Source: Bugula neritina (Eukaryota; Bryozoa; Gymnolaemata; Cheilostomatida; Bugulidae). Taken from it: a stretch of 64,000 nucleotides of DNA. Of the stretch, positions 42,916-55,187 are shown piece after piece. Below the pieces are notes generated by a model that worked only from the letters and a program-made list of their open reading frames with translations, made no database searches and was not told where the DNA came from. The DNA is taken from the NCBI GenBank assembly GCA_964035545.1, contig CAXIUT010000272.1:1-64000 (forward strand), written 5' to 3'. A program made the translations under genes and the position numbers. Each line of letters begins with the position of its first letter. Within the stretch, counting starts at the first letter, position 1.

Positions 42916-45900
42916 TCATTCCCCGAATATTCCTCCATGTTGAGCAACTAAATGATCATAGCATAATTTTGGTGTTTCAAAAGAATCTAAACACTTCCAA
43001 CAAAGATGATTTCCACATTTGACACAAGTCACATGATTACAGCCCCTATTTTTTTAAATTGCAGTTTTACATTTAGGACATTGCTTAATATTGTATTTTT
43101 TTAGATCAATGCCTAGCTCATTTTTGAGTTCATTTTCTTTGCAAGTCATTCCAAAATGAGCCTAAAATTAACATTTTGGACACCAAACTCTCCCACAAAC
43201 TTAGCAAGTTAGAATAACATCATCTTCTTGAGTCCTTTTATCAATAATATTGTCACAAAATTTACATATTAGATATTCAGATTTAGAATTATTTACCTTA
43301 TTTTTTTCAATAAAACCTTTTACTTTCTGATCACATATCTTATTAAACTCATCTTCTGACAATAAAGTTTTAAAATCATTCACATTTACTGAAACTTTAT
43401 TTTAATAACACTTTTAACTTGGACAATAAAGAACATACTCCGAAGATGTGATAAAAGACCTCATACATTAAGCGATACAGTGCCAACAATAAACACAAGA
43501 ACAGTTAATTAACCTATAAGGACTCTTTAGTACATCAGCACAAATTTAGCAGTCAATTTTTTGTGAGTTAGATAGTATAAATAGTTTATTTTTAACTTTT
43601 TAGAATATTTTAAGATTTGCTGTGATGCAAACTTCTCTAGTTTGAAATAAAATTTGATAAGTCAAGTTTCCTTTATTCTATTTTTTTTTAATGATCAAGT
43701 ATATTTCGAACAAGATTTAAATTTTTACCTCGATAAGATATCTTCTCAAAATAATATTTGCATCTTTAAATACCTTATTTTATTTTCCTTTCGATCTATT
43801 TAAGCAAACTATCATCACAATACACTTTTACTGATTTACTAGCAAGCTAAAATCCAAAATATATCTGATATTTGTATTAATATTCTAAGTTGTCTAAAAG
43901 ATTTTTACCTTCCTCCATCTTATCTAAAAAAGTAAATTAATGACCTTCTAATTTAATCAATTTTGGTGTGTAAAGAGCTGATAATATTCTCTGAGGCTTC
44001 ACAAAGTCTTATCTGTTTGGACTACGAGCAATTACCATTGTCCTATCAGCGTTTTTAAACCTTCTAGAAACTGTATCAAAAAACAACTTTGGAAATTCTT
44101 CTTTAAATATCGAAAGATGATGTTTATACTCTTCTTCTAAACCTTCAAATACTTTACGAGAAGGAATAGCCATCACCTGATCATAGTACTATCTGACATG
44201 AGTTTTTTAACATCCTAGGACATCTTCCTTTCCATCAATAGCTTTTTTAAGTTTCTTTAGATATATATTATCAAACCCTAAAATTGATGCTGTCATGTTG
44301 ACTCGAAAAGTATTTTCAAATTTACCAAGTTTTTAAAATTTAGACTGAAAATAATACCCCTTGATGGCTATAATCAGATCTTTAGTCGGAATCTAATTAT
44401 TTTAAAGGATAGAAAGGATTTGTTTTTTCCAAACTTAATCTGATTTAGGAGCTTAGCTTATATCTGGTTCTCTGAATTTAGTTATAACATGAGGATATTT
44501 AAACTGAAAGTCAAGGAAGTTATACTTAACTAGGTCAAACAAGTACTATTGTAGTTAATATTCATCACAATCAGAGTCAAAAAGATTTATTCCATTTTAC
44601 TTTTTACTACATTGAAATTTACAAGAAAGTATATTTAATTCAGATGTTTTTTCTCTCATTTAAGCTTTATGTCGAACTGAATTGTCCTTAAAAGTACTAC
44701 TAAAGAGATCAAATTTAGAAACTGATTCTTTTAAAAGTGAAGTCATCGTTCTGGCTGGTTTTTAATTCTCTAAAGGTGGATAAGACATAAAAAGAGTATT
44801 TTTTCCTGATGCATTTCCTGCAAAAAAGTGAAGTAATATTTTATTTCTAGGCACTTTTTTCCTATGATCCATTAACTTGACTGTATAATTCATTGGAATA
44901 TCTTGATTATTAGTTTTCAACTATTCTAATTCTTCAATCATAGTATCTTTATCATCATCATTAGAAATATAAAATATAGCTTTTCTAAAAGGATTAGAAT
45001 ATTTATAGATAAATCTATTTTGTTCTTTTTATTTTTCATTGATAGGGTAAACTTAATTTTTTCCATATTAAGAAAAGATATTTAAAGTATGATTTATCAT
45101 TATATCAATTGAGATGACTTCAATACTATACTATCTTCTATTGAATTATATTTTATCTAAATTAAAACCGTCTTTTAATGTTATATAAATATTCGAAATG
45201 TAGTTATGTTTATATGGACTAGTTACTTAGTCTATTTTATTTTTTACATAACTCTTTACTTTTTTTATTAATAAAGAGGTTGAAATTTTCTTTTTATTGC
45301 TTTATATGAATAGCTTATTTGCTTGTTAATCAACTAGAATATAGAAAATTATTTAATTTTTTTCTTAGTTTATTATAGGATAAGTATCTTGTATAAATTT
45401 AAGCTGTTAATCTTTTTGACTTTTACCGAAATCAACTTTTATCTGTTGAATTATATTTGTAGGAAGAGAGTAAGGAATTTGTTCATAAAAAGGATTTTTT
45501 TATTAAATCTTTTTAATATCAAATCTTTCTTGTATATAATGATTTGTATGAGTTTTAATAAAATTAAAGTCAACTTTATGAGCTACCTTGCAATAGAGTC
45601 TTTAATATGAATTTGTATAAAGATCAAAACAAATAATCCAGTCAGACTCTATACCCAGAAGCGAAAGATTACTTGTTCCATAAATTTGTACTGGTCTTCT
45701 TTGATTGACAAGAGTATATCCAATAAGAGGATTTCCAGAATACTTACAAAGATTTGGACTAAAACTTGTAATGAGACATGAAAGAACAAGATCTCTATAA
45801 GTTTTACATTTTTATATCTTTTATCCAACTAGTTAAGCATGCTTTTTATATTAGTCTCCCCTAATATTAAAGGTGGTTATAATTTTTTATATTTCATCTA

Positions 45901-48558
45901 TAAGTTCTTCAGTTTGACTCAAAGCTTTAAAATTCAGATAGTTACTCCTAATCCAAGTAGCTAGTTAATTATTAATATTTTTAAATGTTTGATGTTGTTT
46001 ATTCCCTTTTAAAGATCTGTATTTTCTATAGATATTATTAAGAAAGAAAAAATCTCCTTATTAATCTGAAAATTCTTTATATTTAATTTTTTATCCTTAT
46101 TCTCGATTATTTATTGAAATTCCAAAGAGATTTGAAAAATTGATCAAAAGACATAAGATAACAGTTACTGTCATAATTATTCCTTTATCTTTTATCTCAT
46201 CTTCATCTTTTACTTTTAACCTTTTATTAAAATCTCTATATTTCTATGAAGAAAGTACTCTTTGAAAAAGATAACCTTAAACGATTGCTCTTGACAAGAA
46301 AGGATCAATAGGGATTTTTATCAATAACTCTCCTATCTTTGTTATTGTTTCATTTTTTCCTTACAAAGCACCAATCAACATTAGTAAATCGACAGAATTG
46401 AGTAGTCCATCTTTACTAGGTTTAGAAATATAAGGAAAGTGAACTACATCATTTATTTTTAATGATTTTAATCTTAAAACTACTGTTTATAAACAAGAGT
46501 TTTCCATTTAAGGAGTTTTACAAACTTTTCTCAATTTAAAGTTAGCCTCAGAGTATAATCTAAAACAATGTCCTGGAGCAGTTCTTCCTGATCTTCCAGC
46601 TCTCTGTTTGGCTGAAGATTGACTGATATCTACCTTCTTCATTGTAGATATTTTAAATTTCTGATCATAGACTAACTAAATATCTTGCCCTGGATCAATA
46701 ACAACTCTAACCCCATCTATTGTTATTGAAGTTTAAGCTATTCTTGAAGCAAAGATAACTTTATGTTTTCCTGTTGGTTAAAAAACTTTTTTTTGATCAG
46801 ATGGAGCCAATTTTCCATGAAGAGGAAGGACTGTAAATATCTTTTTATTTAGTTTATTCTAAAATATATTTACTAATTAATTAATCTAGTCAACTGATGA
46901 ACAAAAGCAAAGAATACTTCCTTTAAATTAAGTTTTCATTCGATTCTAGTCCTGAATAATTTATTCATTAATAACTTTTTATATTTTTTTTACAATTGTA
47001 AGTTTATCTCCATAGTCTTTGTATATAGTTGATACAGGAAACATTCTGCCACTTACCTTCAAAGTTTTTGTGTTAAAGTATTTTTCAAAAAGTTAAATAT
47101 CCATTGAAGCCGAAGTAACAATGATCTTAAAATCTTTTCTCTTTTATAACAAACCTTTAATCAATCCTAATATAACATCAATACTCATAGTTCTTTCATG
47201 TGCCTCATCAATCACCAAACATGAATACTTTGAAAGAATAGGGTCTTAAGTAAGTTCATCTAGAACCAATCTATCTAGTTTGAATATTATTTTAGCATTT
47301 TTCTTAGCTTAACGCCCTGCAGATGCTACATAATCAACAAATCCTCCAATATTTTAACCCATTTATTTTGCAACTCTTTCAGCTAGGGTTCTAGTAGCCA
47401 GTCTTCGAGGTTGAGTCACAAGCACAGGTTTGACGTTAGGATTATCAAAAAGCTAATAATATTCACATAGTATTTGAGGAAATTGAGTTGATTTACCTGA
47501 TCCAGTTTCTCCTTAAATAATTAATAAATTTTATTTTTTAAGCCTCTAAAAGATAATTTTCTTTTTAGCAATGATTGGTAATTTACTCTCTAATTGTTTC
47601 TACGCTATAATCAACTTTTTTAAGGCAGTCAAATAACTTTATTGACTTCCTTTTTTCAAATCAGATCTAACTTTGTCTCTTACTGTCTCATAATTACTTT
47701 TATTCTCCTCTAATTCTTAGATTTTTTAAGTTAATCTTTTCATTTTATCACTTTAACTATTGATTTGAGATTCTAACTGAACCTCTTCAGTAAGATTTTA
47801 TATTTTTTCATCAATATCATCAAAATCTTTGTTCAGATATTTATCTAGATCCTTTTTAATACCTATTACTGATTTAGTTAAAAATTTTGGTTTATCTTCT
47901 TAATCACTTTATGCTTATTCCCTTTCCAAAAAATCATTAGCTTATTCTTTTATATTTTTTTCATCAGTTTGTTCTTAAAATTACTAAAATAGGGCATATT
48001 CTTCTGGATAATCTTATTTAATTGAGAAATATATTTAGAGTGAAATTCAATACTTCTCAGATAGGAATCAAAAATAACAAAGTTTATCTGTTAATTTTCT
48101 CCTTTATTGTAAAAAAACATTGCTTTATGATTTTACTATTCTGAGAGAAGAGCTTTTTCTGTCATTTTGATTCTAACTTCCTAAGCCTTTTCTAAAGCAA
48201 AAATAACCAAACTGTGATACTTATTGTCAACCCTGTTGTATATTCTTTCAAAAATTTCATCAATTAGGTCAATATTTTTTCTTAGAGAAGGCACTTATTT
48301 CAACATTTATCTGAGATGTCTGTAAACAGGTTTATTTTTATTTCTATCTTATTTGTATGAAAATATGAGCATAGGATAGAGAGTAGAGTAGTTTATCGAT
48401 AAATCATCAATATTTTTCATTTTTCCAAGGATAATTTTCTTTAGCTTTTTTACTTTATCAAAATTTCCAAAGTTTCCATTTTCAATTATTTTCAAAGAAG
48501 ACATATACTTTTAACAAGCATTTCTTTCATTAAGGTTCCTTTTAGTTGAACTTTTCAT
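42916..48558 (-). CDS. DEAH-box helicase fused to an RBR E3 ubiquitin ligase (~1,880 codons)
   Basis: N-terminal third: DEAH helicase with Walker [10 protein letters not shown] (~47510), [19 protein letters not shown] box [11 protein letters not shown] (~47205) and motif III-like VTSAS. Then come [14 protein letters not shown] and motif [22 protein letters not shown] (~46590). C-terminal end: RING1 [13 protein letters not shown]...CSCVYCWHC (~43550), [11 protein letters not shown]...[12 protein letters not shown] (~43220), and RING2 [30 protein letters not shown] (~43060) with the catalytic Cys in CNHVTC. The same order, helicase then RBR, is known in plant DEAH11/DEAH12 proteins. The ~600-residue middle was not assigned. 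A single-base frame change is seen near 48025 and others are likely. Fills two thirds of a two-telomere chromosome. Confidence 0.85.
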
Positions 48559-48764
48559 TTTATTTTTATGAAAATTTTGAATTGTCTCTCTTTTCAAAGA
48601 GAAAATTGTCTCTCTTTTTATAAAGGAAAAAGCAGAAAATAAAAATTATCAATTTATAAAATAAAATATCAAATAAAATATTGAAAATAAAGCTTAGAAT
48701 ACTTCATTGGTTTATTTTGAAGAATAAATTAATATATTTTCTTAATATTTGATAAAAAAACAAT

Positions 48765-48851
48765 GGGGTTGGGGTTGGGGTTGGGGTTGGGGTTGGGGTT
48801 GGGGTTGGGGTTGGGGTTGGGGTTGGGGTTGGGGTTGGGGTTGGGGTTGGG
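48765..48851. repeat. Right telomere of chromosome 2, fused to downstream sequence
   Basis: Fourteen or so TTGGGG units after AT-rich DNA, starting about 206 bp beyond the helicase-RBR start codon. At 48851 the tract stops in mid-unit (TTGGG) and unique sequence TAATCTTAATC follows without a gap. Confidence 0.95.
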
Positions 48852-49536
48852 TAATCTTAATCTTAACGAAATCAAAATTCAAAAGAAATTTGTCTTGCAA
48901 GAAGATCATTTAGTGTCAAATATCGTCATAATATTTTGAACTTAAATAAATAGTCAGAGATAAAATAGATAATCATGATTTTATAAAAGCTTTAATTGAT
49001 AAAATTTGAAAAAAAGAGTTTATTCAAACAAAATTTAATATTTGAGTTTATCTTTATCCAATTTATAATAAAAAACAAGTTGAAAACATTTCACAAAAAA
49101 TATATATTTCTCCTCTGATAGTTAATAAATTCGGATAAGGCTGGGAAAAGTTTGGACTATTTGAAATTAAGAGCATCTAAACTATCCAGTTTGACTTGGT
49201 AGACATAGATAGACATCGACTTTGATAGGAAGATAAATAAAGTATTGATAAAGTTATCAAAATATTGCTAATAATTAACTCTGATCAATTGAGTAATTTA
49301 TATGTTTCGAGCCTATTTGAAGAGTAAGGAAAAATCATTGACTAAACTGGATAGACCAATGCAAAAATATCTCAATAAAAACATTCGATTGATTTAAATA
49401 AATAAGCAATGTTCTTCGAAATAGATCATCTTATATTCTCCTTATAGTATTTTGGTTAATATCTATTGATAAAGAGGAATAAAGAAATAAATTTATTTCA
49501 TGTTCGTGAATTAATTATTTATATAAATAAAACAAC
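48852..49536. other. Upstream region of third molecule, partly duplicated
   Basis: AT-rich, no gene. The part from about 49100 on resembles 54700-55187 (for example GTTAATAAATTCGGATAAGG against GTTAGTAAATTAGGTCAAGG), so the tandem gene duplication includes ~430 bp of 5' flank. Confidence 0.6.
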
Positions 49537-52500
49537 ATGATCCAATCCTCCATAATCATGATACTTTTTTTCTTCATGATTCAAGTTGTAATGCCCACCT
49601 GCTACTCCTACTGCGATACGAATTAATGTACAGGTTACTGTGATACTTGTTGCACAGGTTGTCATAATTTCATGACATTAGTTAATGGAAGATGCGTAAC
49701 AAGTTATCCTGATGAGGATACATTTTAGAATGTAGGTTATAACTGGTCTCAAACTACATCGGGATTAGTTCAGAGTTTATAAAATTATGATAGAAGTATC
49801 ATTTCTACTAATGCTATTGACTTCGGATGGACAACATCTGGCATTACTCTCGAACTTTAAGCAACTGGAGTTAACCATAAAATTATTATAAATGTGATTT
49901 TACCTATCCACTATCAACTAGGTATAAGAATGATGTTCGAATTAGGTACTTCTCCCAATTGTGTGTAAAATTTTGTAAAATACGATGTGGCTTCATTAGC
50001 TATTAGTAGGTCGATAAAAGTTATCAATAACTAAGGTCTACACTTACTTTATGAACATACAGAAATAAATTAAACACTAGCAATAACAAATTATATAGAT
50101 AACAACTACGATTGCACTAATATAACACTCATGGATTTTACCGTTTATGTTTATCGCTGTCGTTAATATTGCATTGTATGTGATTCTTATTATTCATAGT
50201 GTATAACTTGTGGAACTACTGAAAATGGCACTCAAACTTACAAACGCAACAATGAATGTACTATCACCTGTTCAACCAGCTACTATAATAATGGCTCTTA
50301 TTCTTGTGACTTATGTGATTTAGCATGTGTTCGTTGCTAAGATTCCACATCAACAAACTGTTCATAGTGCAATAACAACGGAGGCTACTTCTTCTAGTAT
50401 AACTCAACCACTAGTTGTGTTAACTCATGTGAAAGCAATCAAGTTGCAGCTGGATCACCAATGGCATGTCAGATATGCGATACTACATGTCTAACTTGTT
50501 CTGTTAATACCAGTTATTGCACTACTTGCTCAACTGATAATGGACAACAACTCTACTTAGATAGCAACAATGCATGCATTTATCCATGCCTAGTCAATTA
50601 CCTATCAGTATCTGGCTCTTATTATTGTGATCAATGTCATATAGCGTGTTTAACCTGCACAACTAGCAACTCCTCAACTAGTTGTACCAGTTGTAATTAA
50701 GCTGATGGTTATAATTTCTAGGTTAACTCCACATCATCTTGTATTCAAGGATGTCCAATTGGTCAGTCTGCCTCGGGATCACCATTAGTTTGTATAGTTT
50801 GTAATATTAATTGCCTCACTTGTAGTTAAATTGCTACTAACTGCATTTCTTGTGGCATTTTATCAGGAAATCAATCTTATCTAGACTTTAGCAGCAATAC
50901 TTGTATTACTACATGTAGTCAAAACTATCTAGTAAACTCGTCATGGTCTCAATGCGATCAATGTGACCAGGCTTGTTAGACTTGTAGTGTAGCCAACTCC
51001 AGTACTGATTGTATCAGTTGTAAATCAGGGATAACTTTGCATACAACTCAACTACTTCTTGCATTTCTGGTTGTCCTGATGGCTAGTATGTAGGTGGAAC
51101 TCCTTAAACTTGTCTTCTCTGTGATAGTAATTGCAGTACTTGTGCCACTACTTCAACTACTTGTACTTCTTGTGGCACTAACACGACAGGAAATCAATCT
51201 TATCTTGACTAAATTGGAGCTTACTGTGTTTCTACTTGTTCTAACTACTATGAGAATGCCACAGTCTTTCCATTTTATGTCTGCGATACTTGTCATACTG
51301 ACTGCCTTCGTTGCAATCAACCTTACTCCAACACATCATGCACTGATTGTGATAATACTGCAGGATATGTTTTGAGTTCGTCTTCTTAATGTATTCAAGG
51401 GTGTCCAAGTGAATAGTATTCAACAGGCTCACCACTAACTTGTCAACCTTGTTCCCCTAACTGTCTCACCTGTAGTGTTGTTAGTAGTAACTGCACCAGT
51501 TGTGATCCCTCAACTAGTAATAATCTTCTTACTCCTTCAGCAACTTGTTCATCAACTTGTCCTACTTCTTATTATGCGAATACCTCAACCTTATTGTGTT
51601 AGTCTTGTGATGTCAAGTGTAGTAGTTGTACTGGACCATTGGATACTCAATGTAGTTCGTGTAGTACCATAACTGACCTAGTCACAAACTCAAATACCAC
51701 TTACTATCTTTAGAATGGAGGATCAACTTGTGCAAGTACTTGTCCTGATGGACAGTTCATCGATAATAGTCAACCTAATTACTGTTAACTCTGCGATAAT
51801 AATTGTCTTACTTGTAGTCTAATTGCTACTAACTGCACTTCTTGTGGTACTAACACGACAGGAAATCAAACTTATCTTGACTAAGTTGGAGCTTACTGTG
51901 TTTCTACTTGTTCTAACTACTATGAGAATGCCACAGTCTTTCCATTTTATGTCTGCAATACTTGTCATGCTGACTGCCTTCGTTGCAATCAACCTTACTC
52001 CAACACATCATGCACTGATTGTGATAATACTGCAGGATATGTTTTGAGTTCGTCTTCTTAATGCATTCAAGGGTGTCCAAGTGAATAGTATTCAACAGGC
52101 TCACCACTAGCTTGTCAACCCTGTTCCCCTAACTGTCTCACCTGTAGTGTTGTTAGTAGTAACTGCACCAGTTGTGATCCCTCAACTAGTAATAATCTTC
52201 TTACTCCTTCAGCAACTTGCTCATCAACTTGTCCCACTTCTTACTATGCGAATACCTCAGCCTTATTGTGTTAGTCTTGTGATGTCAAGTGTAGTAGTTG
52301 TACTGGACCATAGAGTACTCAATGTAGTTAGTGTAGTAGCATAACTGACCCAGTCACAAACTCAACTACCATTTACTATCTTTAGAATGGAGGATCAACT
52401 TGTGCAAGTACTTGTCCTGATGGACAGTTCATAGACAACAGTCAACCTAACTACTGTCAACTATGCGATAGTAACTGTCTTACTTGTAATATTTCAAGTA

Positions 52501-54485
52501 CTTCTTGCCTTACTTGTGCTAGTAATCTATTACTTTACAATAATACTTGTCTTTCATCTTGTCCTAACACTGCTTACACTTATAATGGAGTTTGTTATGA
52601 GAGTTGTCCTGATGGATTAGTTGGAACTTCAGGAACAAGCCCAACTTGTTAAGCCTGTGCTTCTGGTAGTTCTTGTATTAGAGGTTTTCAAGTGAGTATT
52701 TTAGTCATCAATAAAGGGAAAAACTATGAACTTAAAATATCACTATCTCAAGGAATAAGCTAAAATTCATCAGCTACATAAATTATAAATGGAATAATAG
52801 TTTAATTGGTGACAGCTGATACTCGTTTACTTCTATCAACTGTTTCTCTAAATGTTTAGTCTCTAACTATTAGTAGTGATAGGACTTTTTTGACTATTTT
52901 GACTAACTACGATGAAGCTAATCTCTGGGCGACTAGTATCTCAGTTACTTTTCAAGCAGGTATTCTTCTGACATCAGATGGTTTGACTTACAACCAACTC
53001 ACTGGCACTTTTAGTCTAAGTAATCCTTCTTTTCTCGACTCTTACTATTATGTCTTTTACAATAACATCAATCTCTACATAGAAGGCATTATCTTTACTT
53101 GTATGAGCTTTGTCTTTTTGATTTTGGCTATTTTCCTTTTAAAAGACAATAAACTTATAGCTGAGTGTATGTCTTTTGTCATGATGGTTCAGATCTTTGG
53201 ATTGTCTAGAATCAGATAGTTTCCTATTGACTTTCAGTTCTTTGATGTAGTCAAAGGTTATAGTTTCTATGAGTTAGACTTCATTCCGAACTTATTCTAA
53301 ACTATCCTCAAGAAAGTAAGTTATTCTGAAGTAGCAATTGACTCAGCAGTCTTTGTCTATGGAACTCAGAACTTACTCTATAACTTTGGAAGTTTCATAG
53401 AAGTCTTTATTTTGGTCTAGGTAGTTCTTTGGACTTTCTTTTTGGTCTTTTACTATCAATAAAACAACCTGAGAAAAGAACAATGCAAATAACTGCATAA
53501 TCACTTGTTGGCTTACTCTTCTGTTATTATAGTTTTTGGATGTTTTCTTTGTTTATTAAGTACTTAAAACAACACAACCACATCAACTAACTTGGCTTAT
53601 ACTTTTACTATTATGATTTCTATTATAATTTGTCTAGGTTATGGACTTTACTATATCTTTATGGTCAAAGATAATCTCAAACTTTAGCTCTATCAGATTA
53701 ACAACTTGTTCAGAGTTATTGGAATCCTTCTAATAGTTTATGGAAAAAATTATTACATTATCTTTTTCAGTTTTTAAGAGTTCATTTTTATTTTTGGTGA
53801 CATGTGGTTTTATCATTCTTAGAAAATAAATAAACATCTTTATCTTTTGGAAAGAATACTTTACATTTTTGTTATTTACACTTATCTTCTTGAGTTAGAG
53901 TACTTGACTCTTTTGATTTGTGCAGGAATTGGTTTTGGTATAATCACTCTTATAAAAATTTATTATATTATTATAATTTTTATGAAATTGTTACAAGCTG
54001 AAGATATAAAAGAAGAAGAAATAGACGATATTACAAAGAAAGTTGTGGATATGCGATTAATAGTAGAACTTAATCTTGAAAAAAGTTAAGAGTCAGAAAG
54101 TGAAAAAAATAGTCAAATTTCCTTAAATAAAATTCTAAATGTAAACTCAAGTGCTACATTATTGTAACCATCTTTAGTATTTTAAGATAAATATTAAGAA
54201 AAATAAAAAGAAAATGATTAAGAAATAAATAATTTTGGTGATAAAGTTTAAGATATGCCTCAAGAAATAAAAAGAGTCAAAAGAAAATAAATAACTTCAA
54301 GGATATAGCCATTAATTATTCAACCTAAAGAAAATAATGAGCATATTTAAGAGGTATTTTTACCAAAAGTAGAAATAATCTAATCAAAATAAGAGAAGGA
54401 AGTAGCTAGCTTTGTTTAGGTAGAAATTAAAAGTGAAGAGAGTGAAGAGAGTGAAGGTAGTCAAGGAATGGAAAGTTATTTCTGA
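49537..54485 (+). CDS. Cysteine-rich (furin-like repeat) multipass membrane protein, copy A (~1,649 aa)
   Basis: Signal peptide (MIQSSIIMILFFFMIQVVMP), a ~200-residue N-domain, then ~800 residues of CxxC-spaced repeats (CDLACVRC, CDTTCLTC, CHIACLTC, CDSNCSTC, CSPNCLTC). These are like the growth-factor-receptor/furin-type repeats of ciliate surface proteins. A membrane region follows with at least seven hydrophobic segments (GIIFTCMSFVFLILAIFLL, IEVFILVQVVLWTFFLVFYY, YSSVIIVFGCFLCLL, YTFTIMISIIICLGYGLYYIF and others), then an acidic cytosolic tail ending GSQGMESYF. One G is missing at ~51028 (KSG|NFAYNS); adding it makes 1,650 codons. A 672-bp unit is repeated in tandem inside it (51163-51834, 51835-52506). 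Confidence 0.85.
51163..52506. repeat. Two tandem 672-bp repeats inside the cysteine-rich gene
   Basis: Sequence at 51163-51834 recurs at 51835-52506 with only a few differences, an offset of exactly 672 bases (224 codons), so the reading frame is preserved. The second paralogue at 55188 lacks this double unit, apart from its final part. Confidence 0.9.
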
Positions 54486-55187
54486 AAATTTGATCGAAAA
54501 AAAAATATTTATAAGTACTATTTGAATTATCAATATTATCTAATATATATTTATTAAGGATGTTGTCCTTATATATGTGTGACAATTGAAAGTTGATGAA
54601 AGAAGATTTTGACATGGCTAAGTGGAAAGAACTTTATAGAGGTATCTTCCCTATTATCAAAAGAATTTGAATAAATTTGAATAAAGTCTATTTTCGACTG
54701 TTCACTGATAGTTAGTAAATTAGGTCAAGGTCGGGAAAGAATTTGGGCAGGTTTAAAATTTAGATTATTCATTAGCTATCAAGTACAACTTGTAAATTAA
54801 TAGGTAGATAATAGTATTCGTAATAAAATGAATTAAGTATTGGAATAAAGAATTGCGAAAATATATCTATGAAGAGATTAATAAGTTGTTTAATTATCAA
54901 CTATAAATTATGATAGAGTAATTTAGATATCACGAACCTCATTTTTGAAGAGTAAAGAAAAATCATTGGTTAAACTTGAAAGATCAATGAAAAAATAAAT
55001 AAATAAAAACATAGATTTGAATTAGTTTGAATGAAAAGTTAACTGGTAGACAATCTCTTCTTGAAAAAGATAATACTTATAATTTATTTAGTATTTTTTA
55101 TCTACATCTATTGATAAAGAAGAATATTAAATCAATAACTACATTTAATATTGAGTTAATTAATCAATTTATATCAATAAAACTACA
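54486..55187. other. Spacer between paralogues, carries duplicated 5' flank
   Basis: AT-rich without a gene. The right half (about 54700-55187) resembles the region upstream of copy A (49100-49536). Confidence 0.6.
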
